From IMG/VR virus record IMGVR_UViG_3300032116_000667, positions 1-35,972 of that record: a stretch of DNA of 35,972 nt; one strand, written 5' to 3'. Each line of letters starts with the position of its first letter. The first letter of the stretch is position 1. Below are positions 14,663 through 22,400 of this stretch, one piece after another. Source of the DNA: a virus. A program made the position numbers and the translations under genes. The notes under the pieces were generated by a model, which was given only the letters and a program-made list of their open reading frames with translations, did not search any database and had not been told where the DNA came from.

Positions 14663-14983
14663 ATGCCCAAAAAAACCAACGGACCCGGCAAGGATTCCGT
14701 TCTCATCAGCACCTCGGTCGATAGTTCGACATTTGAAGAAATCACACGCCTAGCCGCTGAGAGCGGCATGACCAAAGGCGGCTGGGCTCGCGCCGCCCTT
14801 ACCGACGCAGCAAAAGAACACGCCGTTTTTAAACAACAAAAAACAACCAGCTTCCAAAAAACGGGAAAAGCCTCACCCCAGAGCCCGCAAGCCCCTGCTG
14901 GTGTCAAAACCCTGAGAGCGTCCGAGAGTTTCGATTCTACGCCCTCAACAGCTACAGGGAAAAACTCCCACCCGGCTGGATAG
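14663..14983 (+). CDS. Ribbon-helix-helix protein (rightward)
   Basis: This 106-residue protein starts MPKKTNGPGKDSVLISTSVD. Residues 10-52 fit a ribbon-helix-helix domain: strand SVLISTSVD, helix STFEEITRLAAESG, helix TKGGWARAALTDAAKE. It probably represses one or both early promoters in the gap just upstream. The C-terminal 30 or so residues (TLRASESFDSTPSTATG) use codons unlike the neighbours, whereas the frame one base away is rich in C at third positions across 14899-15018. A frameshift or altered end is therefore suspected. Confidence 0.7.
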   Translation: MPKKTNGPGKDSVLISTSVDSSTFEEITRLAAESGMTKGGWARAALTDAAKEHAVFKQQKTTSFQKTGKASPQSPQAPAGVKTLRASESFDSTPSTATGKNSHPAG

Positions 14984-15018
14984 GCCAGATCCACGACCTC
15001 ACCAGCCACCAGCCACCA

Positions 15019-15438
15019 GTGAAAAAACTTCTTGCCCTGCTCGCCCTCCTCCTCACCGGATGCGCCACCCAGCCCGACCCCCGCGAGACCTACGCACCCC
15101 GCGCCATCCTCGCCGAGCCCCCCATCGAGATCACCATCCACACCAGCCCACCCGGCGGCATTGTGGACTGGAACGGCAATGTCCTCGGCGCGGCCCCCGT
15201 CGTCCTAAAAATCCGCCCCGACACCACTTTCGCAGGCCGCCCACGCTGGCCCGAAACCGGAGCCCTCACCCACTACTTCCGCGCCCGATGGCCCAACGGA
15301 GCCCGCGCCTTCGAGATTTTCCAACCCTCCGAAATGCCCCCGCAGCACATCGCCATCGTTTGCCCTGGCGCAGCAAATCCCCTCCTCGATTCCCTCCGAG
15401 CCGACGCAAAAACTCTCACGCAGAAAAAAACCCGCTGA
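15019..15438 (+). CDS. Lipoprotein with PEGA-like domain
   Basis: This 139-residue protein begins at a GTG and has a lipoprotein signal (MKKLLALLALLLTGC, lipidated Cys at 15). Residues 36-70 (PIEITIHTSPPGGIVDWNGN followed by VLGAAPVVLKI) resemble a PEGA-type surface domain. It would sit in the inner or outer membrane of the lysogen. Being next to the regulator and far from the lysis genes, it may be a lysogenic-conversion or superinfection-exclusion protein (inference). The frame stays open well upstream of the GTG with good codon use, but no ATG is available there. Confidence 0.72.
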   Translation: MKKLLALLALLLTGCATQPDPRETYAPRAILAEPPIEITIHTSPPGGIVDWNGNVLGAAPVVLKIRPDTTFAGRPRWPETGALTHYFRARWPNGARAFEIFQPSEMPPQHIAIVCPGAANPLLDSLRADAKTLTQKKTR

Positions 15439-15637
15439 CCCGCAGAGCCCCATTCCATCGGCCTCCGCGCCTGTCAACAAAAATCTCAAAAAAAAGTTTC
15501 AGCAAAAAACAAAAATACCCTTGCGCTCCTTTTGTTCCTTTATACATTCAAAAACCAAGCGAGCCAAACGGCCCGCCTCGGTCCAGCGAATCTGGAAAAA
15601 ATAAAGACCTCGGCCCGGCGAATCCGGGAACCAAAAA
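15439..15637 (+). other. Leader region upstream of the ArdC-like gene
   Basis: No gene is seen. A weak promoter-like pair TTGCGC (15521-15526) and TATACA (15541-15546) has a spacer of only 14 bp. The tandem hairpins at 15582-15596 and 15614-15628 lie between it and the start codon. Confidence 0.4.
15582..15628 (+). promoter_or_regulatory. Tandem leader hairpins before the ArdC-like gene
   Basis: Two stem-loops in a direct repeat: TCCAG-CGAAT-CTGGA at 15582-15596 and CCCGG-CGAAT-CCGGG at 15614-15628, each preceded by CTCGG. The loops are identical and two of the five stem pairs differ by compensating changes (T-A to C-G and A-T to G-C). The second ends 9 bp before the start codon at 15638. 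They could be RNA elements that control translation, or dyad operators. Related hairpins precede the genes at 16562 and 17555. Confidence 0.6.
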
Positions 15638-16498
15638 ATGGAAAACCAAACCTATCAAGTCATCACCGACCGCCTCGTTACTATGCTGGAATCCGGCACG
15701 ATCCCCTGGCGGAAACCCTGGGCAGGCGCTTCCGGCTTCCCGAAAAACCTCATCAGTAAAAAAGAGTATTCCGGCATCAATTTCTGGATGCTCCACAGCG
15801 CCCCTTTCGGCAGCCCCTACTGGCTCACCTTTAAGCAAGCCAAAGAACTTGGCGGCACCGTCCGCAAAGGCGAAAAAGGAACCCCCGTCATCTTCACAAA
15901 AACCCTGCCTCCGAAAGTTGTCGATGTCCCCACCGGCAACGGCGGATCGGAAAAGATGATCGACGGCAAAAAACTCGGCGGGCGTATGCTCAAGTATTAC
16001 ACCGCTTTCAATGTCGAGCAATGCGACGGCCTCACCCTGCCCGACGACGGCCCACGCCACCAGCACGACCCCATCACCAGCGCCGAAGCCATCCGCGAAG
16101 GCTACCCTGGCCCCACCATCGCCCACGGCGGAGGCCGCGCCTGCTACAGCCCAGCCCTTGACCTGGTAAAAATGCCCGAGCCCGAGCGTTTCGAGCACCG
16201 GGAAGAGTATTACAGCGTATTATTTCACGAGCTCGCCCACAGCACCGGCCACAAGTCCCGCCTCGCCCGCATCACCGAAACCGCCAATTTCGGAAGCGAA
16301 AACTACGGCAAGGAGGAACTCGTCGCCGAAATGGCCAGCGCCTACCTCTGCGGCCATGCCGGAATCGAACAAGCCACCCTCGAAAACTCCGCCGCCTATT
16401 TGAAAGGCTGGATCGACGCCATCAAAGGCGACACCAAGCTAGCCATCAGCGCCGCCAGCGCCGCCACCAAAGCCGCCAACCTCATCCTCAATAAATAA
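15638..16498 (+). CDS. ardC: ArdC-like antirestriction metalloprotease
   Basis: This 286-residue protein has the ArdC layout. The N-terminal ssDNA-binding domain (about 1-130) includes the hallmark TIPWRKPW, NFWMLHSAPFGSPYWLTFKQ and GEKGTPVIFTK. The C-terminal zincin metallopeptidase has HELAHSTGH near residue 196 (HExxH plus a third His) and a downstream Glu in YGKEELVAEMASAYLC. ArdC-family proteins protect incoming DNA from restriction. Here it lies in the early rightward operon, suited to use soon after injection. No Shine-Dalgarno sequence; two hairpins precede the ATG. Confidence 0.92.
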   Translation: MENQTYQVITDRLVTMLESGTIPWRKPWAGASGFPKNLISKKEYSGINFWMLHSAPFGSPYWLTFKQAKELGGTVRKGEKGTPVIFTKTLPPKVVDVPTGNGGSEKMIDGKKLGGRMLKYYTAFNVEQCDGLTLPDDGPRHQHDPITSAEAIREGYPGPTIAHGGGRACYSPALDLVKMPEPERFEHREEYYSVLFHELAHSTGHKSRLARITETANFGSENYGKEELVAEMASAYLCGHAGIEQATLENSAAYLKGWIDAIKGDTKLAISAASAATKAANLILNK

Positions 16499-16534
16499 AC
16501 CGTTCCCCCCAGGACAACCCAACAACCAACCCGC

Positions 16535-16551
16535 GCCGGACGGTTTCCGGC
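16535..16551 (+). promoter_or_regulatory. Leader hairpin before gene at 16562
   Basis: GCCGGA-CGGTT-TCCGGC, a 6-bp stem with a 5-nt loop, ends 10 bp before the ATG. The surrounding bases, including the CAACCCGC just upstream, are repeated almost exactly at 17522-17546. Confidence 0.6.
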
Positions 16552-16561
16552 ATCTTAAAAA

Positions 16562-16924
16562 ATGACAACAACCACACCACACACACCCGGCCCCTGGAAC
16601 GCAGACAAAAATTTCATGGGACCAGACACCTACGGCGACGGCAATTCGATTCCCGTATTTCCACGCGGCGGCGGCGTCGCCATTTGCGATGTCGTAGCCG
16701 TCACAGGCGAGGGACTTTCCAGGCCCGATGTTCAAGCTAGGGCAGAAGCCAACGCTCGCCTGATTGCCGCCGCGCCGCAAATGCTCGAAGCACTCCGCGC
16801 CGCCCTTGAAGCCATGGGCGACACCTACGACGCCCGAGACGCCGCAGGCACCGAGGGTGAGCAGCTCCGCGACCAGATCGCCGAAGCCATCGCCGCCGCA
16901 ACTGGCGAGCCTGCCGACTATTGA
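16562..16924 (+). CDS. Conserved phage protein (HTPGPW family)
   Basis: This 120-residue protein has the signature of a widespread phage/prophage protein of unknown role: HTPGPWN near the N-terminus and RAEANARLIAAAPQMLEALR in the second half, followed by a helical tail. In other phages such genes lie among early or nucleic-acid genes. It follows the ArdC-like gene and is preceded by its own leader hairpin. Confidence 0.85.
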   Translation: MTTTTPHTPGPWNADKNFMGPDTYGDGNSIPVFPRGGGVAICDVVAVTGEGLSRPDVQARAEANARLIAAAPQMLEALRAALEAMGDTYDARDAAGTEGEQLRDQIAEAIAAATGEPADY

Positions 16925-16959
16925 CACCAACCAAAAAACCAACCAAACCAACCCAAAAA

Positions 16960-17301
16960 ATGAAAATCCAAGAAATCAACACCCTGCTCGACACTATTAA
17001 CAACCTCGAAAAGCCCGAGGAAATCGCCCAAATCCTTTGCGTTCCAAACAACGAAGACGGAAGCATCCACGCCGAGACAACCTTGCAAGACGCCATCGAC
17101 GACGGAACGCTTTGGATCTCGCTCGACATTTACGCCTACCGAACCTTTTCGGCAGCCGACGAACTTAAGCGAGGCAACGCCCGGGACAACATCATTTCCC
17201 AAATTGAAAAAATGCCAGGCGTCGCCGAAGTCGTGCAAGACGGGACTGCTGATCATGTCGATTACGGAAACAATCCCGCTTTCCGCGTAATTCTAAAATG
17301 A
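16960..17301 (+). CDS. Hypothetical acidic protein
   Basis: This 113-residue protein starts MKIQEINTLLDTINNLEKPE. It is acidic, with a helical first part, then LWISLDIYAYRTFSAADELK and a C-terminal part ending FRVILK. The ATG at 16960 is chosen over a TTG 39 nt upstream, which would read through an A/C-rich leader (CCAACCAAACCAACCC). The stop overlaps the next start as ATGA. No family recognised. Confidence 0.7.
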   Translation: MKIQEINTLLDTINNLEKPEEIAQILCVPNNEDGSIHAETTLQDAIDDGTLWISLDIYAYRTFSAADELKRGNARDNIISQIEKMPGVAEVVQDGTADHVDYGNNPAFRVILK

Positions 17302-17465
17302 CCCCCGACCAACTCACCCGCGCCGCCTCCTCGATGGAGGCGGCGCTTGCCCGTCTCGACATCCAGCCCGGCCACACCACCGAGGCCCAGCTTGCCCAGG
17401 ACGACGCCGAAATCCTCCCCGCCCTGGTGGACGGCCAGCCGGTAACTACCCCCGAGCCGGAATAA
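17298..17465 (+). CDS. Small acidic hypothetical protein
   Basis: This 55-residue protein starts MTPDQLTRAASSMEAALARL and ends VTTPEPE. Its ATG overlaps the previous stop as ATGA and its codons end mainly in C or G, like its neighbours. It looks like a short helical protein. Function unknown. Confidence 0.6.
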   Translation: MTPDQLTRAASSMEAALARLDIQPGHTTEAQLAQDDAEILPALVDGQPVTTPEPE

Positions 17466-17529
17466 AACAAAGCGGATGGCCGCGAAAATTAAAACCAAAC
17501 CAACCCACCACCATAAAAATTCAACCCGC

Positions 17530-17546
17530 GCCGGACGGCTTCCGGC
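17530..17546 (+). promoter_or_regulatory. Leader hairpin before gene at 17555
   Basis: GCCGGA-CGGCT-TCCGGC, a near-exact copy of the element at 16535-16551 with one loop change. It ends 8 bp before the ATG. Confidence 0.6.
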
Positions 17547-17554
17547 ACCGAACC

Positions 17555-17785
17555 ATGAAAGCAACTTCACGAATCACCCTCAGCCCCCGTCGAAAACAAC
17601 CCTGCGGACGGACGCAAAATTTCCCCCATAAACTCTACACCGGCCTCGCCCTACTCACCGACTCCGCCAAACGCGTCACCGAAGAGATCGAAAACCCCAT
17701 TGCTACAAAAATCAACATCCAGTTTCTTGCTCTCGCCATCGAAAACGCCGAGACAATCCTAATCAAATATCCAACCACACAATGA
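17555..17785 (+). CDS. Hypothetical helical protein
   Basis: This 76-residue protein starts MKATSRITLSPRRKQPCGRT. It has a basic N-terminus and a helical C-terminal half (LYTGLALLTDSAKRVTEEIE, then KINIQFLALAIENAETILIK). Its stop overlaps the next start as ATGA. Function unknown. Confidence 0.65.
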   Translation: MKATSRITLSPRRKQPCGRTQNFPHKLYTGLALLTDSAKRVTEEIENPIATKINIQFLALAIENAETILIKYPTTQ

Positions 17786-18015
17786 ACGACCAACAACTCC
17801 ACGGCAACACCGGCAACCGGCACGCCGCCCGCGACCCCGAAGCCGAAAACATGACCGCCAAAGTCCTCTTCTTCTGCTACCCCGAAGAAAAGAACGCCTG
17901 GGTCCGCGCCGCCAAGCCCGAAAAATTAAGCGCCTGGATACGCCAGCAACTCAACAAAGCCACCGGACGCCCCACCCAACCCACCGAAGAAGAACGCCGC
18001 CGAATTAAAATGTAA
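17782..18015 (+). CDS. Small RHH-like or mobilisation-type protein
   Basis: This 77-residue protein starts MNDQQLHGNTGNRHAARDPE. The segment AKVLFFCYPEEKNAWVRAAK followed by LSAWIRQQLNKA has the strand-helix-helix pattern of ribbon-helix-helix DNA-binding proteins. It lies directly before the attachment site, and its stop codon touches the first arm-type repeat, so it could be an accessory factor for integration or excision (inference). Confidence 0.6.
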   Translation: MNDQQLHGNTGNRHAARDPEAENMTAKVLFFCYPEEKNAWVRAAKPEKLSAWIRQQLNKATGRPTQPTEEERRRIKM

Positions 18016-18270
18016 AGTGGCGACCAAAGTGGCGGACGCACAACTTAAATTATTGCAACATAATGATAGATTCAGAAACTACGGATCAGAAGGTTGAAAG
18101 TTCGAGTCTTTCCGGCTGCATTCCCCTCACCCCCTCAAAGTGGCGACCATCTCCGGTTTCCCTAGGTAACTTGTCAGAAACTTCCAGCTTTTGACTGTCT
18201 AATGCGTTTACCCCATCCAAAGAATTTCACATTGAAGTGGTGGACAAAGTGGCGGACAAAAGTGGCGACC
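18014..18270. other. Phage attachment site (attP) with arm-type repeats
   Basis: Six 12-bp direct repeats of the type AAAGTGGCGACC or AAAGTGGCGGAC flank a tRNA-derived core. They lie at 18014-18025, 18026-18037, 18137-18148, 18234-18245 (two mismatches), 18246-18257 and 18259-18270. Tandem arm sites on both sides of a core next to an integrase gene are the usual layout of a tyrosine-recombinase attP. TCAGAAACT also occurs twice (18072-18080 and 18174-18182). The exact crossover is not determined. Confidence 0.75.
18079..18120 (+). other. attP core: 3' half of a tRNA-Arg(ACG)-like sequence
   Basis: The run reads as an anticodon loop CTACGGA (18079-18085, anticodon ACG), a 3' anticodon strand TCAGA, a variable loop AGGTT, and a perfect T-arm (GAAAG-TTCGAGT-CTTTC, 18096-18112). 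The acceptor strand CGGCTGC and discriminator A end at 18120. The 5' half of a tRNA is absent: the bases before the loop do not pair with TCAGA. It would restore the host tRNA gene after integration. Confidence 0.75.
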
Positions 18271-18272
18271 GT

Positions 18273-19367
18273 ATGAGAAAACACAACGAGGTTTCGGTTT
18301 ACTGGAAAGAATCACGCAATGGCTGGTATTACCGCGTGCAGCTTGACGGCAAGCGGGTCGAGAAGGCGACGGGGGTTTCGATCAACAACAAAGCCGGTCG
18401 GGCGGCAGCGGAGGCGAAGGCGAAAAAGATCGCCGAGGGATTGCGCTCGGGCAACGAGGAGGAGCTGGCGAAGGTCGTCCGGCGTCCAGGCTATGCCACG
18501 GCGGGCGAGATTGTGGACCGGTTCAAGCTCCATGGCCCCGGCGGATCGGCGGTGAAGGCTGCGAGCGGCTTTGCCAAGTATGTCGCCGAGGCGAGCGGCA
18601 AGGCGGATTGGCGCGGCGTGTCCTCTCATTCGGTTCTCACGGCTCCGGTCTTGAGGAATTGGATCACGGCGCGGCTGGCGGCGGGCTGCACCGAGGCGGG
18701 CGTGAGATCGAGTGTGCAGACGGTCAAGCAAGTGGTGGCCCAGCGGCGAATGCACCTCTTCGCGGATTTGACGCTGCCGGATTTGACCGAGTTCTGGAAA
18801 GTCTCGGGCGGAAAAGCCCAGGATCAAAGCTATGAGCCCATTCCCCGCGACATCCTGCGGCGGATGGATGCGGCGGCGAGGATTCCCCTGCGGCGGGAAA
18901 ATCCTCGAGTGTGGGCGATTTACTGGCTGATGCGGCGGGCGGGGTTGCGAAACTCCGAGGTGGCCAAGCTGCGGTGGGATTGGGTGGATTGGCTTCCCAA
19001 CAAGCGCGGCGTCGATTTGGTTCTCATCAAACGCCCCGACTTCCACAGCAAAAATGGAAAATATGGCCGCGTGCCGGTGAATCTCCGCCTGATGCGATTG
19101 ATCCAGGCCGCGCTTGGCGAGGGCGAGTATGTCATTCCCCGCGCTCACAAGACCGAGGCCGACGACCTGACGCACGATGGTATCAACGGATTTGCGCGGC
19201 GCTTCATCCCCGACGGGGCGAAGGGAGCCTATAATCTGCGAAAGGAATACGGCAGCCGGATCGCCCAGCGGGACGGCCTGGAGGTTGCGGCAAAGCTGCT
19301 GCGCGACTCGATGGATGTCGTCGAGAAGCACTACCACGCCCTGCTGGAGAGGCCGAAGCCGCTTTAA
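18273..19367 (+). CDS. int: Tyrosine recombinase (phage integrase)
   Basis: This 364-residue protein integrates and excises the phage. The N-terminal part has an arm-binding-like strand set (VSVYWKESRNGWYYRVQLDG). The catalytic domain has the box I Arg in AGLRNSEVAKLRW, box II AYNLRKEYGSRI (Arg kept, the usual His replaced by Tyr), and the nucleophile Tyr in VVEKHYHALL. A GTG at 18237 would add 12 residues, but those codons coincide with three arm-type repeats, so the ATG at 18273 is preferred. The gene ends at a hairpin facing the convergent giant gene. Confidence 0.92.
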   Translation: MRKHNEVSVYWKESRNGWYYRVQLDGKRVEKATGVSINNKAGRAAAEAKAKKIAEGLRSGNEEELAKVVRRPGYATAGEIVDRFKLHGPGGSAVKAASGFAKYVAEASGKADWRGVSSHSVLTAPVLRNWITARLAAGCTEAGVRSSVQTVKQVVAQRRMHLFADLTLPDLTEFWKVSGGKAQDQSYEPIPRDILRRMDAAARIPLRRENPRVWAIYWLMRRAGLRNSEVAKLRWDWVDWLPNKRGVDLVLIKRPDFHSKNGKYGRVPVNLRLMRLIQAALGEGEYVIPRAHKTEADDLTHDGINGFARRFIPDGAKGAYNLRKEYGSRIAQRDGLEVAAKLLRDSMDVVEKHYHALLERPKPL

Positions 19368-19370
19368 TTA

Positions 19371-19399
19371 CCCTCGGGGCTGGAAAAATTGGCCGAGGG
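19371..19399. terminator. Hairpin between convergent genes
   Basis: CCCTCGG (19371-19377) and CCGAGGG (19393-19399) form a 7-bp stem with a 15-nt loop in the 44-bp gap between the integrase and the giant gene. It could end transcription in both directions, but neither side has a good T-run. Confidence 0.45.
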
Positions 19400-19411
19400 G
19401 GTGTGCAAAAA

Positions 19412-22400
19412 TCACGGCCCGACAGGGGCGAGCATGTCGGATTGGGTGGCGGCGCGGGTGGCTTGGAGGGCGTCGTATTCCTGTTTGGCGCGGGTCTTGA
19501 GGTCGGGGCGAGACAAGAGGATGCGGTATTTGGCGGCGGTGCTGGCTTTCTCCAGGGCGCGGGTCATGGCTTTGGCTTTGATATCCCATGTGGCTTTGTC
19601 GTAGCGGGGATCGGAGAGGACGAACTTCTCCAGCGCGGCGATACTGAGGGCTCCCATGTCTTTCTGCATGGCGCTGATTTCTTCGGAGGTGAGGCGGACT
19701 TTGACGCCTTCGACGGTGAACTCCGGTTTGACCTGGTTGGGGATGGCTCCGGCCTCGGCGGTGTATTTGTAAACCTGGCTCATCTCGGTGAGCGCGGGGC
19801 TGCCTTTGATGTAGGAGACCATCGAGGGATTGAAGAGGACATTGAAGAGCGTGTTGCTGTCCTTGGCCCAGCGCTCGACGGGTTGCCCGGTGATGTCGTA
19901 TTTCGGCGGGAGGGTTTGGCTTTGGCCGGGGAGCTGCGCCTTGAGTTCGTTGATGAATTGCCGAGCCGGGGAGCTGTCGCGGGTTTCGCGAGCGGCGTTG
20001 TCGGTGAGTTGCATCCATTGCCGGGCGGCGGTGGGGATGAAGGTGCCGGGGGCTTCGGCGGCGGTTTTGAGGAGAGCGCCGGGGATGTTGTCGTAGCCGA
20101 CATCGCGGGCGAATTGATTGAGGCCGGTGAGAAGCGGCTGCTCGACGAGGGAGTTCATGGCTCCGGTGGCTGCGCCGCCTGCGTAGGCGAGCCAGTTGAG
20201 GCCGGTGGCGGCGAGGCTTTGCTTCTTGCCTGCGAGGATGTCTTGCTTGATGGCTTCTTGATTCTCTCGGGAGTAGGCCCCCATGGCGACGCCGATGGAT
20301 AGTGGCTGTGCCCAATCGTAGCCGATCACCATGTCGTCGCGCTGTTGTTTCTGAGGGGTCCAGAAATTGCCGGTCATGAGGGCACGCTTGAGCGCATCGA
20401 CATTGAGTTTGTAGGCTCCCCAGCCCATGGCGCGGTTGAGATTGCGCTTGTCTTCATCCTTGGCGTCGCTTCCAGCGGAGATGATGCCGAGGTGGGCGAG
20501 CCAGTAGCCGGTGGCGACGAGGCCGGTGGTGCCGACGAGGGCGCGGGAGAAGGAGTCGGCGAAGGCTTTTTGGTCAAACTCGCGGGAGCTGGAGAGCATC
20601 GGCGCGAGGCTTTCGTAGGCGGTGCGAATGAATCCGAGGGGGGAGAATTCCACGGCGCGGGTGAGGATCGAGCCGGGGACTTGGGTGAATTTCATCAGCA
20701 GGGAGCCGATGCCCCAGCGTTGATTGAAATTAAGGACGCGGCGGAGGCCGCCCAGCGTGCGGCTGGCGGCGTTGTCATCTTGGTAAATGGCGCGGCCAGC
20801 ATCCATGCGGGCGGCTGCCACCATGTCGGTATCGGGCGCGAGCATGGGCGTGCCATTCGCGGCGGCAGCTTTCATGCGGGTGTCGAGGCTGGCGCGGAAG
20901 GCGGATTCGTAGAATCCCCGGTCGGAGATGGAGAGGACGAGGCCGAGAGTGGATTCCAGTTGGCGCAGGACCGGGGCGGTGAAGGTGGGGCCGCTGAGAG
21001 CAGAGATGTCGGAGGCGTTGTATTTACCCGAGGATTGGAGGCGACCAAGGCGGACGAGGGTATCGACTCCTTCGGCGATGCTGGCGATGCGGCCACGGCC
21101 TTCCGAGCGGGCGAAGTCGTAGCCTGCTTTGATGTCCCCTACCCCGGCTCCGAGGCCCATGAGGCGTTCACCGAGTGAGAGCCCTGTGCGGGTGCGCTGG
21201 CCGGTTCCCAGGGAAACCAAGGCATCCATCGGCACGGAGACGGCATCGGCGGCGAGGTCGGCCCCGGCCATGAGAGTGTTGCCAACCACATTTCGGATCA
21301 CCGTTTTAGGATTCAGCAGCATGGCAATGGTCTGGAGGGTGTCCACTTTGTCGAGGAAGCCCGGCGGCATGAAGTCGCGGTAAACGACATCGAGGGCTTC
21401 GGCGGCCTTGACGAGCTTAATGCGGGGGTCGGTGGCTTTCTCGTGCTGGGCGAGGATGCGGCGGACCTTGGCGCTGTGCTCGGCGCTCCAGTGCGGGATG
21501 CCAAGCATCTTGGCCATGCCTGCGTGCAGGCTGGCATCGGTGAGTTTGCCTTCGCGGTTGAGGCGGATGAGGGAGCCGAGCTTGGATTTATCCAGGCGGC
21601 GGTCGGAGTCAGCGGTGGCGAGGAGGTCTTGGAGGACTTTGGCGCGGGTGTCCTGCGTGGTCTTGAGGAAATCGCGGACGATGCTGCCGGAGATGCGGGC
21701 GGCTCCTTTGTCTGAAAGACCTTGGCCGGTGAGGATGGATGAGGTGGCGGCTTGGGCGGCAAGCGGTGTGGGTGCGCCGAGGATGGCTTCGCGGATGGCG
21801 ATGTTGACTTGGACGGCATCGACTCCGGCGGGGAGTGAGGATTTGATGAGGTCTTTATTCCCGACGATGGCGGCGGTGGTGGAGTCGCGCCGGAGCTTGT
21901 CCACTTCGCCTTGCAACTGCCCGGCCTCGGTGATCTTGGCTTGGATATCGGCCTTCTGCTTATCCGTCTTAGCGGGCTTGGTGGCGGCGGCTTGGAGTTG
22001 GCTTTGAGCGAAAAGCTCGATGCCTTGCGGCCCGAGGCGGCCGATCATCGAGAGCGCTTGGATGGCGCGGCCTTGGTCGGTGGCGCGGGTGGCCATCATG
22101 TTGGCGATGGATGCGGCATCGGCATGGCGGTTGCGGTTTTGGAGTTGCGCCATGAGTTCCATGCCGGTGGCGTAATCCTCGGCGGTGGGCTGCCAGCCTT
22201 CGATGGCAGGCTTGCCCATGAGGTCGGTAAAGGCGGTGTCGATGCTGCCTGCGGAGTCGATGCGGGCGCGGGCGTTGGCGAGGGTTTGGGCGTTCGAGAC
22301 GGGATCGTAGTCCAGCGAGGTGAGGCGGGATTTGACTTCGGGCGCAACGCCAGGAGCGGCTTGGAGGGATTGGCCGAACTTGCGGGGCTTGGGTTCCGAG

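Noticed and set aside
18079-18120. A complete tRNA gene
   Set aside because: Only the anticodon loop, T-arm and acceptor 3' strand fit. The bases upstream do not pair with the 3' strands, so this is an attachment-site fragment, not a functional tRNA.
18237-18272. GTG start of the integrase
   Set aside because: The 12 extra codons coincide exactly with three arm-type repeats. The ATG at 18273 is more likely.
19371-19399. Strong bidirectional terminator
   Set aside because: The stem is present but no T-run follows on either strand, so only a weak call is kept.
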